Below, piece after piece: positions 23,166 to 35,411 of a stretch of DNA of 64,000 nucleotides. The first letter of the stretch is position 1. Each line of letters begins with the position of its first letter. Below the pieces are notes generated by a model. The model worked only from the letters and a program-made list of their open reading frames with translations, made no database searches and had not been told where the DNA came from. The stretch is from contig JALLLS010000041.1 in assembly GCA_025094145.1 (NCBI GenBank), positions 1-64,000 on the forward strand. Direction: 5' to 3'. Position numbers and translations under genes: made by a program. The DNA comes from Spinellus fusiger (taxonomy: Eukaryota; Mucoromycota; Mucoromycetes; Mucorales; Phycomycetaceae).

Positions 23166-26100
23166 TTAAAGAGGGTAGCTCATTGGATAACATAGGTTGT
23201 TCCAGACTTTTGCAGTAGCAGATATAGAGAGACAAAATATCAGAATACCAGACTGGAAGGTTTGTGGTGACTGTATGCCTAACCAGTTGACATTATAAAT
23301 GGCCAACCCATACTCAATAATAGACCAAAAAACAACAGTACAAACTCTGAGAGCGGCTATAATATCAAAGCCATACATGTTTACACCCATTCTTCTCTCT
23401 TTTTTTTGCATTAATGTTATTGCCTTGATATTTGGGTGAGGTGTGAGTGAGATAAGAGTGCGTCTTGGCCAACACTTTGATGTGGAAAGGGGATACCAAG
23501 GTGCTTGAAAATATCACAAGCTGAAAACTCATTGCCATAGAGATAAACATGCCTATTGGTCAGAGCATTGAGTACTTCACACTTGAAGGGATACCATTTG
23601 TGGCCAGGGAGATTCGAGAAAATTCCACCAAAAATTATAATTCGATGGATACTCTCTGGGCAGTCTAACAGGTCCACATCATCAGTATGCACCAAACTAT
23701 TCACGGGAGCCCAGGCAACAGTGGCATGAGACAGACTGTAAGAGGAATCTGACGACTCAGAAGAGTAATCCGAAACTGTAGAAGTAGGAAAAGGATTGTG
23801 AAAGGAATTCTGTAACTTGTCAAGCAATGTGTGAACAGTTGCCTGTGGAGAAGCAAAAGAGGAAGGATTTCGATCACAGAGATGAATGGACTGTCCCATG
23901 GTAGATGGGTACATACCAACCAGTACTAGGGAAGCCGAGGCAAACCTCAAGAAACATGGAAGAGTATCAATGAAGATAGAATAAAGAAATGAAGAAAGAA
24001 TACTACCCTGTAAGACTTTTCGTTTAGGTGAGATTTCCCGGGATGCTACATTTTTCAGAACCACATTCACCACAATGTCATCAAACAAGTTTTGTAGTAG
24101 CAAGAGCAACGGCTCAGACACAAAAGGCATCAGCAACTCCCATAGGACAGAGCGTTCCACACTATTATATACAGCTTTAATGTCTAGGAAGACAACGACT
24201 GAATGTTTTGGATCTTTCTTTCTTGATCCTTGGGCAGTGTAAAACACCATAAGTTCATGGAGACAGAGGACCTGGTCTAGAGTTCCACGACAGGCGCGGA
24301 ATTCATCTTGAGCCATATCTAGTACAGGTATGATCGAAAGGAGCTCTCCAGCTATACATCTTTCCAAAAGCTTACGAAACACCAATATCGAGCTAATAGG
24401 CCAATAGTTCCTAGGGTCATCCTGCTCTCCTTTGTTTTTGTAAATAGGCACCACCTGTGCTGTTCTCCAGGTCACAGGCATCCACGACCATCTCCAACAC
24501 AGTGTGAAGATCTGATGCAACACAGGCACTAGCACTCAAACTAGGGGTTTGAGCATTTCCGTTATACTATGATCAATGCCTGGTGTTTTTCGATTTGGCA
24601 TCTTTCGAATAGCAGAGTGAATAAATTCTACGTCCCATGGGACTGGATTGTCTTGGAGAATAAACTCTTGACGCTCCTGTCTTTCAATAGATCCGCCAAA
24701 CACACTCTCTAGGTGATCAATCATGCGATTGGCAGCATGCCGAGGGCCCTCTGGAGATGACAGAGAAATTGGTGAACGTCTCCGCAGCCTCATTCCTTTC
24801 ACAGCACTTGTCATCTCTGTTAAGCCCTTACGGACTTTATCACAAAATATATGCCAGGTTTGTCGTTGTGCTTGCCTTATAGCCTTTTTCAAAGCTAAAC
24901 ACGCTTCTTCATACAATCAGTGGACTTCAATGCGTTCAATATCATGGCCTACCCGTCGTCTATAACGATAAAGTTCTTGACGACGGTCAGCTAACTGTTG
25001 TAGATCAGCATTCCAGTAGCTTTTCCAAGCTTTTGGATGGGATTGTGCGCACCCTATGCTATCATCCAGGGCCTTGTAGATTGACTCATTGAGTCTCTCA
25101 GCAAAGTCCCTCATCTTAACAGAGCACAACGAGGTTTTGTCTTCCAATGATTTTTGGATCTTTCTTTGCAGTTCACCTGTGTTCTCTGCAAAACATCGCT
25201 TGTACTGGTCACAGACTGTTTGTTTGTTTAAACGTTGCAGTCTCCAGAGGCAATAGATAGCTGTTTCTGTCATAAGTGGTGGCATGAGCACCGGCTGAAA
25301 GGACAGCTTACACAAGTGGTGGTCTGAACCTAACGTCAGATCGTCCCTAATGTGCAAGCACACTTTGGAGAAGTTTTAGCTTCTTGACAGAAACAGGTCA
25401 ATAATGCTAGCAAACCGACGACCATCTGCTAGAATTCGCTCATATGTAGGCAAGCCAAATGCCAACTCTGAGTTCCACAAGGTTAGATCCTGACGGCAGA
25501 TCCAGTCTTCAAATTCCACATGTCTGTTGTTTATGCCATGATCTCGATTCAGGTGGCCTAAATGTGTATTCAGGTCACCAAGGAGGAGTGTGAAGTCATC
25601 TATGGGTGGTGAATTCAACCTTTCCGCAGCCTCACTAGACGACAGCCTCGGAGGTAGGTACAGACCATGGAGTGTATATGGGCCAATCCTACAGGAGACC
25701 ACAAAAGGATTAGTAATTGGTAAGGAATGTACATGGTAAGGAAAGTCAGGACGAATAAAGAACGAAACTCCATCAAAACCTCGTCCAGCATCACCATGGG
25801 CTGTGTCATAGTTGTGTATTTGTATCCAGGGGCACCTCAACATTTGCATGTCTTTGGTCAGGAAAGTCTCTGTCACTAAAAGTATAGTAATATCATTCTG
25901 CACACACACATTCAGAACGTTCACCAGTTTGGGCCTGATTCCACAAGCGTTCAATAGACCAATCTTCAGTCTATTCATAATTCTTGGTGGGGTGTGGCAT
26001 TCCCAGAGCCAAAGTGGCAGGCCATGCTATTCCCTAAGTGAGTGGGAGCACGGAGGCAGGTGTTTGACACTCTCTAGTCAAAGAGTTCTTAGGCCTTTGC

Positions 26101-26637
26101 AGCCGTGACATTGTCCGTTTCCCCTTGGAGCTTTGGGTCTGCAATGACTGTAGCAGACACAGGGTTAAAGTCCTTCATTGGACTGAGCTTCAACTTCTCG
26201 AGGTGCTCATCGAGTTCCTTCTTGAAGCTGCTGTGGACCAGCAGTATAATTGTACCCCTTGCCGGGAGGTGGATATCGATGATCCGTGACTGTTGGATCT
26301 TCAATGATCCCAACATCTTGCAGACCTGTCTGTGCTTGAGGTAACGGCAGCAAGGGACGTATACAAAGTCGTATAGTGAGGGTCCAGTGGACTCCTGCAG
26401 GGCACGGGCTGCTTGTGCCTTAAGCACAACTTTGGCCTTTGTAGGCTTCTTGGCCTGGGTGTTCTTCTTAGCCATGCTGGCATAAGAGGTGGGTGTGGGT
26501 GTGGGTGCGGAGGTTGGGGTATGCTTTGAGGCAACAGTTGAGTTGTCCTGCTTAGCCGCAGTGGCAGTGGTGTTGGTGATGGTGTTGGTGGTGGCCTGAG
26601 CCTGGAGAGATGCAATCATTGTATCTTTGGCCTTCAA
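23166..26637 (-). mobile_element. LINE (non-LTR retrotransposon), inactive, minus strand
   Basis: From right to left are a Thr/Pro-rich ORF1 (26,637-26,089) and then an ORF2 frame from 25,978 down to 23,417. An APE-type endonuclease (IGLLNACGI, TETFLTKDM, LLGDLNTHLG) occupies 25,978-25,376. The reverse transcriptase occupies about 24,900-23,420 (AQVVPIYKNKG, RNYWPISSI, VVFLDIKAVYNSVE). The ORF2 pieces are in one frame, interrupted by stop codons near 25,376, 24,917 and 24,536, and a frameshift near 23,415 leads into a further piece ending at 23,166. The catalytic YxDD box has become HTDD. No poly(A) tail or target duplication was found. The element is dead. Confidence 0.85.
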
Positions 26638-26763
26638 TTGGGCCTCCAGAGGAACTTGCTACAGTTTCCTATAAAAACCAAAAAAAAGTTTAATAACCTT
26701 AGGTTGTTTCTACAAGCATGCTGTACTTTCCTTATTTCATGTATATCTTGCTGAATAGGTATC

Positions 26764-26777
26764 GTTTTTGGTTCAGA
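26764..26777. repeat. Target-site duplication, left copy, of the plus-strand LINE
   Basis: GTTTTTGGTTCAGA occurs here and again at 32,032-32,045, exactly bracketing the LINE and its A-rich tail. The flanking sequence joined across the insertion reads as dispersed repeat D. Confidence 0.9.
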
Positions 26778-26778
26778 C

Positions 26779-28115
26779 ATGGCTCTTCACGCTAAAAATT
26801 CGGACTCGCCAAGTGGTGCACATAGCCCACCCAACACACCTCATGGACCAAAACAACAGCGTAAAGCAATACCTTTTCGTTCTTACTCGGCAGCAGCCAA
26901 GTACAAGACTGTTCCTCTTACACCACCAGTGGACAATCTTATAAAGGCTCCAGCCTCATTACCCCGAGTCTGGCGTCAGGCTTCCAGCAAGAAGCCTTGT
27001 ATATTCTATGATGTCACCAACACCAAAGTGACATCCTCTCAATTTTACAGGGAGGCCCGTAAAGCCTTCCCTATTGGTATAGGCTTGGCCATGGCCACCC
27101 ATAAAGAAGGATCTCGGACGATCGTGGAGGTCATCCTTCAGTCTGAGGAGCACTGTGTTGCTGCCTGTGAAGGTAGTGGCTTGGAAGTTGGAGGCAGTGT
27201 CTTCAAGGCCTACCCAGCTATCCCCGGTGACTGCAAAGTTACCAAGCTCTCCCTCAAAAACCTTCCTTTTGATGATACTGAGAGTGTGCGTGCAGGACTA
27301 TTAGAATCCCTCACACCATATGGGAAGGTTCTGGAAGTAGGACTACATGTGGAGGAACATGGAGAGTGGTATCTAGGAAGGGGGTATGCTTTCCTGGCAT
27401 GTACTGCCTCTCCAACGGTCAATTTTAAGCCATTGAGCCATAGAGTAGAGTGGTACGATGGTTCAAGTACGTTTTTTGCTACGTGGCTGGATATGCCAGA
27501 GCACTGCTCCTACTGCCACAAAGAGGGCCATTCAAGAGAACGGTGCCCCACTCGCCCTAAACGGATATGTTATAGGTGTCAAGAAGAAGGACATGTAGCA
27601 GTCAATTGTCCTAGAAACAGAGATGACTTGGGCCGTAAGCGTCCTAAGGTCGTGCAGTCAGCACCCACCACAGAGCCTATTGAGCTCACTAAGAACACAC
27701 CTGCCACCACCACCACCTCTCCCCTCACAGAGCAAGATAAAGGAAAAGAAGTGGAAAAGAAGTGGAAAAGAAGGAAAAGGCCTTGGAAGGGAAGAGAGAG
27801 GTGAAAGCCTTAGAAGAAGATAAAGAGCATGAAGGGAATAAAGAAGATGAGGAAGGAGATGTCTCTGATGATAACATGGAGCACTTTGCTGATGCCGTAG
27901 ATAGGGCAGAAACCTCAATAACACTAACACTGGATACAGTCTCCCCAATCAGAACAGACAAGTCTCTTACAGCTTTAGAGAAAACAAAGATACTAGCCAA
28001 GACTCAGATTAAGAAAAAGGTTAAGACAGCCTTTAAGCATGCTCCATTGACACATACAAAGACCAGGAGTGGTCGCACTACTAAGACACCAAGCCGCTTA
28101 GGCATATATGTCTAA
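26779..28115 (+). pseudogene. LINE ORF1: RRM-like and CCHC zinc-knuckle protein, frameshifted
   Basis: The first frame runs 26,779-27,804 (341 codons). It has an N-terminal basic/Pro-rich part, a central region with an RRM-like stretch (TKLSLKNLPFDD), and two CCHC knuckles in tandem (CSYCHKEGHSRERC and CYRCQEEGHVAVNC, about residues 248-280). After the knuckles the frame turns into Lys/Arg-rich nonsense. The overlapping frame 27,762-28,115 carries an acidic then basic tail that looks like the original C-terminus, so a frameshift near 27,765 is likely. Such ORF1 proteins bind the element RNA to form the retrotransposition particle. Confidence 0.8.
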
Positions 28116-31100
28116 CAACCTTCTTAGGATCGGCAGCCTAAACTGTCGAAGTCTTGTCATGTCTTCTGATGCATCTTCTAGGCGAAGTCTTGTTCGTTTT
28201 CTACGAATGCAAGATCTTCATTTAGTGGCTCCAAGAGACAAATGCTTCTCCCAACTTTGTTCCCACTCTTGACTTTGAATTCCAAACCACATCTAGCCTG
28301 TGGTCTCAACACTGCGGCTTAGTGTCTTTGGATTCTTCAATATTACTTTCTCCTGTCCTTCCTTCTTTAGATTTGGATGGTCGTGCACTACGGGCCACTG
28401 TCTCTCACTCTAACAATTTCTTTGATCCATTTGATCTTCTTGTCATCTATGCTCCAGCACAAGCTGGACCCAGGAAGACCTTTTTTCAATCACTTCTACA
28501 ACAATTGTCTGATCCACAAGAATCTGACGGTTTTAAACGCCTAGTCCTTGCTGGAGATTTCAATTATTCTTCTTCTTTCTTGTCTCCTGTTCGTGGTGTG
28601 CCTTCTTCTTGGATTAACACACTAGCATCTCACTTCCTGGACTGCCTTACAGCTCCAAATATGCTCCCTCTACCTACTTTTCGTCGAGCTAATTCTAGTT
28701 CTTGCATCGATTATATCTTCTGATCCAACGACATGGCACCCTTTGTGCACTCTTCGAATGTGGAGTTTATCTCTTCTGCTTGGACAGACCATGCTCTTCT
28801 TACCACAGTCTTTTCTTTTGGCCCGACACCTCATGGTAAAGGGATTTATCGTGCTAATCCAGCTTTGGCTGCAAAACCTGCTTTCCAGGATAAACTTTCC
28901 TCTGTTTTGACGGATCTTTTTCCTCAGCTTAATGCTTTGGACACTCAGTGCCAGTGGGAAAGAGTAAAAGAGTCTGTTAGACAGACAGCTCAACAATTTG
29001 GTCGCAAGCAAGCTGCTTGGCGCCAACAGCAATTGAAATTGCTTCAACGCAAACGTAACCGTATTCTCCGCAACTATCGCTACACCTCTTATCTCACTAC
29101 TCTTCTTTCTCCTGTTGAGACACAGATTGCTGTGATCCAGCGAGAGATAATAGAGATTGCTGCTTTGAAGGCCGGAAAGCATTGGAGGGAACATGGAGAG
29201 ATGTCAGCAGGGTATCTGAAGCGCACTGTAACCACCAGGCAACAGCAGCGATCTATCACTAGTCTTTGTCACCCCAATACCAACAACTTGTGCACCACTC
29301 CTAGCGAGAAAACTGAGGCTGCTCAGTGCTTCTACAAACAATTGTACACTCCAGATCCAATTGAGTATACAGCCCTTGCTTCTGCATTAGAGGCTATTCC
29401 CACATCATGCATCATACCAGCTACTGTTAGAGATAAGCTATGCGATCCATTCACTATGGATGATCTTTTGATAGGTGTTTCACACACACCACGTCGAAGT
29501 AGTCCTGGCTCAGATGGAATTCCATATGAAATTCTTGCTCTTGTTGTTCAACATCACCTGTATGGCAATTTAGTCAGAGAAGTGTACAAAGATGCTCTGG
29601 TGTCTGGTATCTTCCCTCCTAGTTGGCGTGATACAGTTATGGTACTTTTGCCCAAGACAGGCGATCTTTCTTTGCTTCGCAATTGGAGACCCATCTCTCT
29701 CATTAACGCAGACGCTAAAGTGTTCACTCGCTTGGTGAATGCACGTATCATTGGTAAATGTGGATCCTTGGTAAACCCCTGTCAGACTGGCTTTGTGCGT
29801 GGTAGGTTCATAGCTGACAATGGTATGATGGCACGACTGGTGATGGAAGATGCCCAGAGGTGTGGATCTTCTAGTATTGGTGTGATGATAGATCAGGAAA
29901 AGGCGTACGACCGTATTCACCCCCTGTATCTATCTTCTGTTCTTCTTCGGTTTGGCTTTCCTCCCCAGTTAGTCAACTCTATCACAGCTCTCTTCTTTGG
30001 AACCAAGATTCGTGTTAATGTTAATGGGTTCTTATCCTTACCAATACCCCAAGACAGAGGCTTGCGTCAGGGTGATCCACTATCTCCTGTACTGTTCAAC
30101 TTGGCCTTTGAACCATTATTACGCTGTATCCTCAATGATCCTCAGTTCAATGGCTACTCTCTTGTTCACACCAACCCGCACTCTTTTGAGCCTATTCCTG
30201 CTCCTGTCAAACTATTGGCCTATGCTGATGATGCCCTGATTTTTCTTAAAGATCAGCAGGACTTGAATAGACTGTAATTACATTTGGATCTCTACAGTAA
30301 GGCGTCTAATGCGAAAATCAATTTTGCAAAGACCCAAGCCTTTTCTCTTTCTGGTGCATCTTTGCCCTCTTGGCAACCTGCTCTTGAACAGCATGGTATG
30401 ACCAGTTGGCACGACAGACATTCTACTCATCCATTGATTTATCTTGGGTTCCCACTGTATACTTCTTTGGCTCAGAGAGATGTGTTCTGCACTCGACTGC
30501 TGGATACTATCAGTACGGCATGTCAGATCCATTCACAACGTCAGCTGTCTGTTCTTGGTAGAGCAACTGTTATGAATACTCTTATTCTTTCGAGGGCATG
30601 GCATGTTCTCAGGGTGATCCCTGTTTCTAAGCTTTTCTTTCGTCGACTCCAGTCAATTATCTCTTCTTTTCTTCAACGCCGCATGTTTCCTGTTGTTCGT
30701 TACTCTTTTCTTACTGCACCCAAGGGTAAAGGAGGATTGGGTATATTGGATCCACCTAGACAGCAATTAGCACTGCAATGGCGTTGGCTTGCACCTCTAC
30801 TTTCACCTCGTGCCAGTGGCTCCTTTGCTACTGTTTATATCAGACATGTTCTTCAGTCTCTGTGCAATGTTGGTGACTATCTTATCCCACTTTTCTTTCC
30901 GTCTTCTCGCCCTTTCTTTTTGCAAAATGGCCTCAATTCTCTAGCCACTTTGCTTAAAGCCATGGATGCCTTGCCCCGGTCTCTCTTTGATTGTTCTCTG
31001 TCACCAACCACATGCTTGACTTTACCATTGAAGGATGTTTGGCAAGTAAACTCAGAGACATTTAAAGACTCTCCTGGATACCGAAAACTTCTGGTCAAAG

Positions 31101-31900
31101 ATGCATTTTTCTTTGATCCATCTCTACAGGGACTTCGATGGAAGCCAGTAGCAGGTTTACAAGTAGCCCCCCGCTTGATTCACCGTCTTCGTCGTGCCCA
31201 TGCTAGAAGGAAAATTCTCTTAGCTGCTCTGCTAGTGAGATGTTGTCTTCCTCCCCTGACGGTTGATTCTGATGAACATAGACCAGGGATCTACGATCTT
31301 TGCCCAGTGGTGAGCTGCCTGAAATTAGGAAATATTCCTATTCACAAACTGAGCTCTCGCTCTTTCCGTCGCCTAGCTCTGCCTGCTCAAGCAGTTCCTT
31401 CCTTCAGCCATCCTCTCACAGCAATACAGTGGAAGGACTTCTGGCACTTTCAAATACAACACTCGGCGCGCAATGTGTAGTTTCGCCTACTTCATGGTAA
31501 ACTACCTTGCCGCCAACGACTCCACTCTCTTGTTCCTGCAGTTTTTGCTTCCAGCTCTCGTCCCTTGTGCAACCACCCTGTTGAAGATCCTCTTCACTTC
31601 TTATTCCAATGCCCACCCAAGTGGCAGGTTTGGTTTGATGTCTGGTCGTCTCAATTTGGACATGCACCTACCTTCTTAACCATTTCCGATGCTCTTTTTG
31701 CATCATTTTTTCCATACGAAAATGCACATGAGTCTATGTACTCTTGCCAAATCATCAGTTCAATTTTACTAGCCATTTGGAGAGCCCATTGGAGACTTAT
31801 TTTTGATGATGAGCCTTTTCTACCCCCTGTGGTAGCCCAACGTGCAGTCTCTTTGGTAACTACTCTGGCAGAAGAGCAAGAGCTAGACAGTTATCAGTAG
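28110..31900 (+). pseudogene. LINE ORF2: APE endonuclease and reverse transcriptase, interrupted
   Basis: The frame opens at 28,110 (IGSLNCRSL). An early frameshift near 28,230 moves it to the frame that reads LVLAGDFNYSSSF and SCIDYIF, endonuclease motifs, with the TDHALL motif just after. An in-frame TGA at 28,721 precedes the reverse transcriptase part: RNWRPISLINADAK, FVRGRFIADN, IDQEKAYDRI, LRQGDPLSPVLF and the catalytic LLAYADDALIF. A TAA at 30,275 follows, and the same frame then continues to 31,480. The last part (31,565-31,900, shifted frame) holds the C-terminal zinc-binding pattern LCNHPVEDPLHFLFQC. The catalytic motifs are intact, but three or four lesions interrupt the chain. Confidence 0.9.
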
Positions 31901-32031
31901 TTGTTTTATTTTATTTTGTTTCCTTTTATTTTGTCCTTTATAGATATATCCTTTTCTCTCGCCCTCCTCCCTCCTGATAGGTTGTGCGTGTAAATAAAAT
32001 TGAAGTCAGTGACTTCCATACAAAAAAAAAA

Positions 32032-32190
32032 GTTTTTGGTTCAGAGAAATTGATAGACATACAATAAAAATAAATGAAATATTTTATCTTTAATAACAAT
32101 ATCGAATAGTATTTTACACTATTTATTACACATTAATGTGATAGTATCCTCAATGACTTATTGAGTTCAAAGTTACTGTATCAATGATAG
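32032..32190. repeat. LINE target duplication, right copy, and dispersed repeat D, copy 2
   Basis: The 14-bp duplication GTTTTTGGTTCAGA is followed by GAAATTGATAGACATAC and further sequence similar to 12,860-13,000. Together with 26,700-26,777 this forms the interrupted second copy of repeat D. Confidence 0.75.
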
Positions 32191-32539
32191 AATGAGTGTC
32201 CATAGTAGAATGTTTCTTGTGAACGTCTGAAGTACATAGTAGCCTCTTTTTGACTGTTCTGAACTACAACAGGTAAGTATCTATTTTTTAAAATGGTCCT
32301 ACAACAACAATAAAAAACAGTTTGGACCTCTCATATTTTTATTTAATACTCAATGATACCACCATTTGAAACGATATATAGTGACCAACAGAAAGAATTA
32401 GGATATTTAAAATGTAGATTTCCTTCTATATATACTTTTCTTAATAGTGTTATAGCTTCATGAATTCATTAGATAAAGACGTGAAAGTTTCAATAGATAC
32501 ATAGAATAGTGTTTAAAATAAATAACAGTGATTTTATTA

Positions 32540-33610
32540 CAAGGTTGATTAGTAACTACTATTAGTCTTTGGCATCAATAACAGCCTGGCATCTCCGCCC
32601 TATGCTGGTGATGATGGTGTATATTGCCTTTGATATTCTGCCCCATTCCAACATCAGAGCAGCTTCCAACCTCTGTTTGGTAGAATATACCCTTCTGTCC
32701 TTCCTAATAGTCTTCTTTAGGTGGGCTTACAGAAGCTCCATTGGATTGAGATTGGTATTTAAGGACCAGTAAAGAGTCACTACTGTGCTATTTGCTGCCT
32801 TCCATTCTCGAGTTGCCTTGCTCATATTGAGGTCTAGCATTGTTCTCCTATAGGCAGTAACTGACTCTGGGGTTTATATGAGAGAGAATTTGTTGAGTTT
32901 ATGGCATTAGACATCTCCCAAGACATTGATGTACTTGTTGAAGTTTATTCTACCCTCCATTACGATTCATCTTCTAGCACCCTCCACACTGAATAAGCAC
33001 TATACCATTACTCTACCACCTCCAAAATTTTTTGTCTTTAAGAAATTCTTAGGCTTAAAGGCCGTGACATATTCTATGATGACTTTTGTGCCCTCACCAT
33101 AGCTCATTAGTTCCACTTTAGACTCATCGGACCAGACTCTTCTGCCATTCTTCATGAGTCCAATTGATATGTTCTTGGACCCACTAGAATCAAGACTCTA
33201 TGTTTTTCTTGGTGAGAACAGGGTTTATCACTGGAATGAATGAATGAAAGTATATTTCATCAAGGAGCCTCTTCAGAGTATTGTCTGATGCCTTGATGGC
33301 CATGTCTGCCATGATGGCTACTTTGATCTGGTGGGAGTTGCTCATGACTGTTCTTCTCAACCACCAGAAGACCTTATAATGTATCTTTCTTTTTCTGCTA
33401 CTCTTGGAAGAGGGCTCAACTCAGTTGGTTTCCTTGTAGTGCTATACTATGTCTCTCACAATAGGAGCAGATATGTTGAATATTTGAGATACCTCAGCCA
33501 TGGTAGTATTCATGTTCAGCACCTTATGCAAAATGACTGAACATGTTTCAAAGTTGTTCTAATTCTTATACATCTCAGGGGCTCTATTGAATATGTTTAT
33601 GGTGTTGAAT
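32540..33610 (-). pseudogene. Tc1/mariner transposase relic 2
   Basis: The minus strand carries Tc1 pieces in the right order. The segment reading GRRVWSDESKVEL (about 33,150) matches the transposase motif around the first catalytic Asp. It is followed by KPKNFLKTKNFGGGRVMV, and the C-terminus ends in GRRCQAVIDAKD near 32,565. Many frameshifts and stops are present. It differs from relic 1 in sequence and is older or from another subfamily. No terminal inverted repeats were identified. Confidence 0.8.
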
Positions 33611-33869
33611 GGTATAGACATTATATGAAAAAAGTAGTTTTATGAACAGAGAAAAGAAGTGGTATATGTTATTTCTTGGTATAAAAATAGCCCCGAACTT
33701 GAAGAGAATCTGGTTACTTAGTGAGGGTCACTTTACATTCTGTCATCTTCCTATACACTATCTTCAGAATAGCATTCAAATGAAAGCTTGCAATCAATGT
33801 ACTTCATTGTGTGTAATTGAGTCTGTTTAAAAAATGATGAAGGGTCCAGACTAATTTTTTAATTATCTA

Positions 33870-35409
33870 CACACCAGGAGATTTTTCTGGCCTTTAGGCG
33901 GTAATATCCCCTTCCTTTTATGTCGAAAAATATTTTGCCGTTTTATGGGACGGTGTTTAAAATCAAGAGGTTTACAAGTATTCAATCTATTATTTCCTTT
34001 TGTTGTACACCTCACTATCAAATTATATTATCAATAGAATTTAGTGTTGATTGTCGTCTTTAGCTTTAACCAAAGGAAATTCGGACAAATCAAAGACTAA
34101 ACAAAGTCTGATTTTTATTGATGGGTCTTTCACACTTCTTTTATAATTTTCTAATTACTAATGTCTACTAATAAAAGCTATGGAAAGCCCCTTCTTGCTA
34201 AAGTATTATTTCTTAGAAATACGCCTTGCTAACTAACTCATCTTCTACTATGTGGTTCCGTTTAGGCAGTTTGTGTTTCTATTGGCTGGGATGATCGATA
34301 GTTCTATTTATGGAAAGTGATTATCCGATATATATTATCAATAGAATATATTGTTTATGAATAAAATTGTTTATTGTAATAGTATAGATAATATTATATT
34401 ATGATTATAGCTACTGCCTAAATGTATTCCTTCATAGCAATAGAATCCACACCCTAAAAGCCTAATGCTTTATCCTTGGGAGATAGATAACCATGCTAAG
34501 GAGTATACCCTTGACACCTTTGACAGTATAGAAGGAAGAAAAGACCACCTGAAAATGACTTGAAAGGAGTCTATACTTGCCTAATAACAATACAATAAGT
34601 ATCTTGTGGAATACAATGAGCTTAAGCCCAGATGAAGACATTGCTTACCTTTTTATCACTAGAATAGTCTTTTGTAGTGTCTATCACTTCTTTCTATTGT
34701 TTCTCTTTGTTAATAATAGCACATTACCTTGTTTATTTATGCTCATCTTGACAAGTACTTAGTTGTTAAGTTGTATGTGCAGTGAGGGGAATATCAAAAG
34801 GAATGGGAATATCAAAACAGATAATGTTTCATCTATCATTTTCGTGACATAAATACTATAGCCTTTACTCATAAAACTCACAAGTAAAAATTTACACTCT
34901 ATTTGCCTTGGACCTAAAGGACAGTATTAGAAACAATACCCTGTTATCATTAATTACCATTGTTGAGAACACTTACAATGAGACAGTTGAGGTTATTATG
35001 AATATTAAGTTAATAAATGACTATACAGTTCTCAATGAAAGTGAATTTGGTTCTATTTTATGGATAATGACCTTTAGAGTTAATTCAGTGTGTGCTATAA
35101 TAAATAGTCTTTAAACATTGTCATACTGCAAATACTGTGGGCCTAAGGATAACACATTATGTTAAGAGAAGAATAGCAACGACTGAGTTGTAGTTTTGGG
35201 GTGATTCTTGTTTTATTTCTTCTCTTTACAGCCAATTCTATACTTTTAAATTGCAAAGTCAATAATTATTGCTAAAATAGGCAAGTAGAGTTTGAAATAG
35301 CTCATTTAGACAGCGAAAAAGGCCTTTTCAAACACATTAGCCAATCATATATATATTACAATTTTATTCTCAGGATATTTCCTTATATATCCCAAAATCT
35401 CCTGGTGTG
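33870..35409 (+). mobile_element. TA-flanked element, copy B3 (1540 bp)
   Basis: Both CACACCAGGAGAT termini are intact and lie next to TA (33,868-33,869 and 35,410-35,411). The left 120 bases match the left end of copy C2, and the rest matches B1 and B2. The 17-bp sequence TATATTATCAATAGAAT occurs twice, at 34,024-34,040 and 34,331-34,347, enclosing 290 bases not found in the other copies. Broken plus-strand frames (for example 34,908-35,114) correspond to the unrecognised remnants in B1 and B2. Confidence 0.9.
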
Positions 35410-35411
35410 TA

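Larger units (their letters stand above)
26778..32031 (+). mobile_element. LINE (non-LTR retrotransposon), 5254 bp, young insertion
   Basis: A full-length element ends in a ten-base A tail and is flanked by a perfect 14-bp duplication (26,764-26,777 and 32,032-32,045). ORF1 starts immediately at the left boundary. ORF2 encodes an endonuclease and a reverse transcriptase with intact YADD. Several stops and frameshifts interrupt both reading frames, so this copy probably cannot move by itself even though the insertion looks recent. The insertion site is inside dispersed repeat D. The clade (Tad1-like or other) is not determined. Confidence 0.93.
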
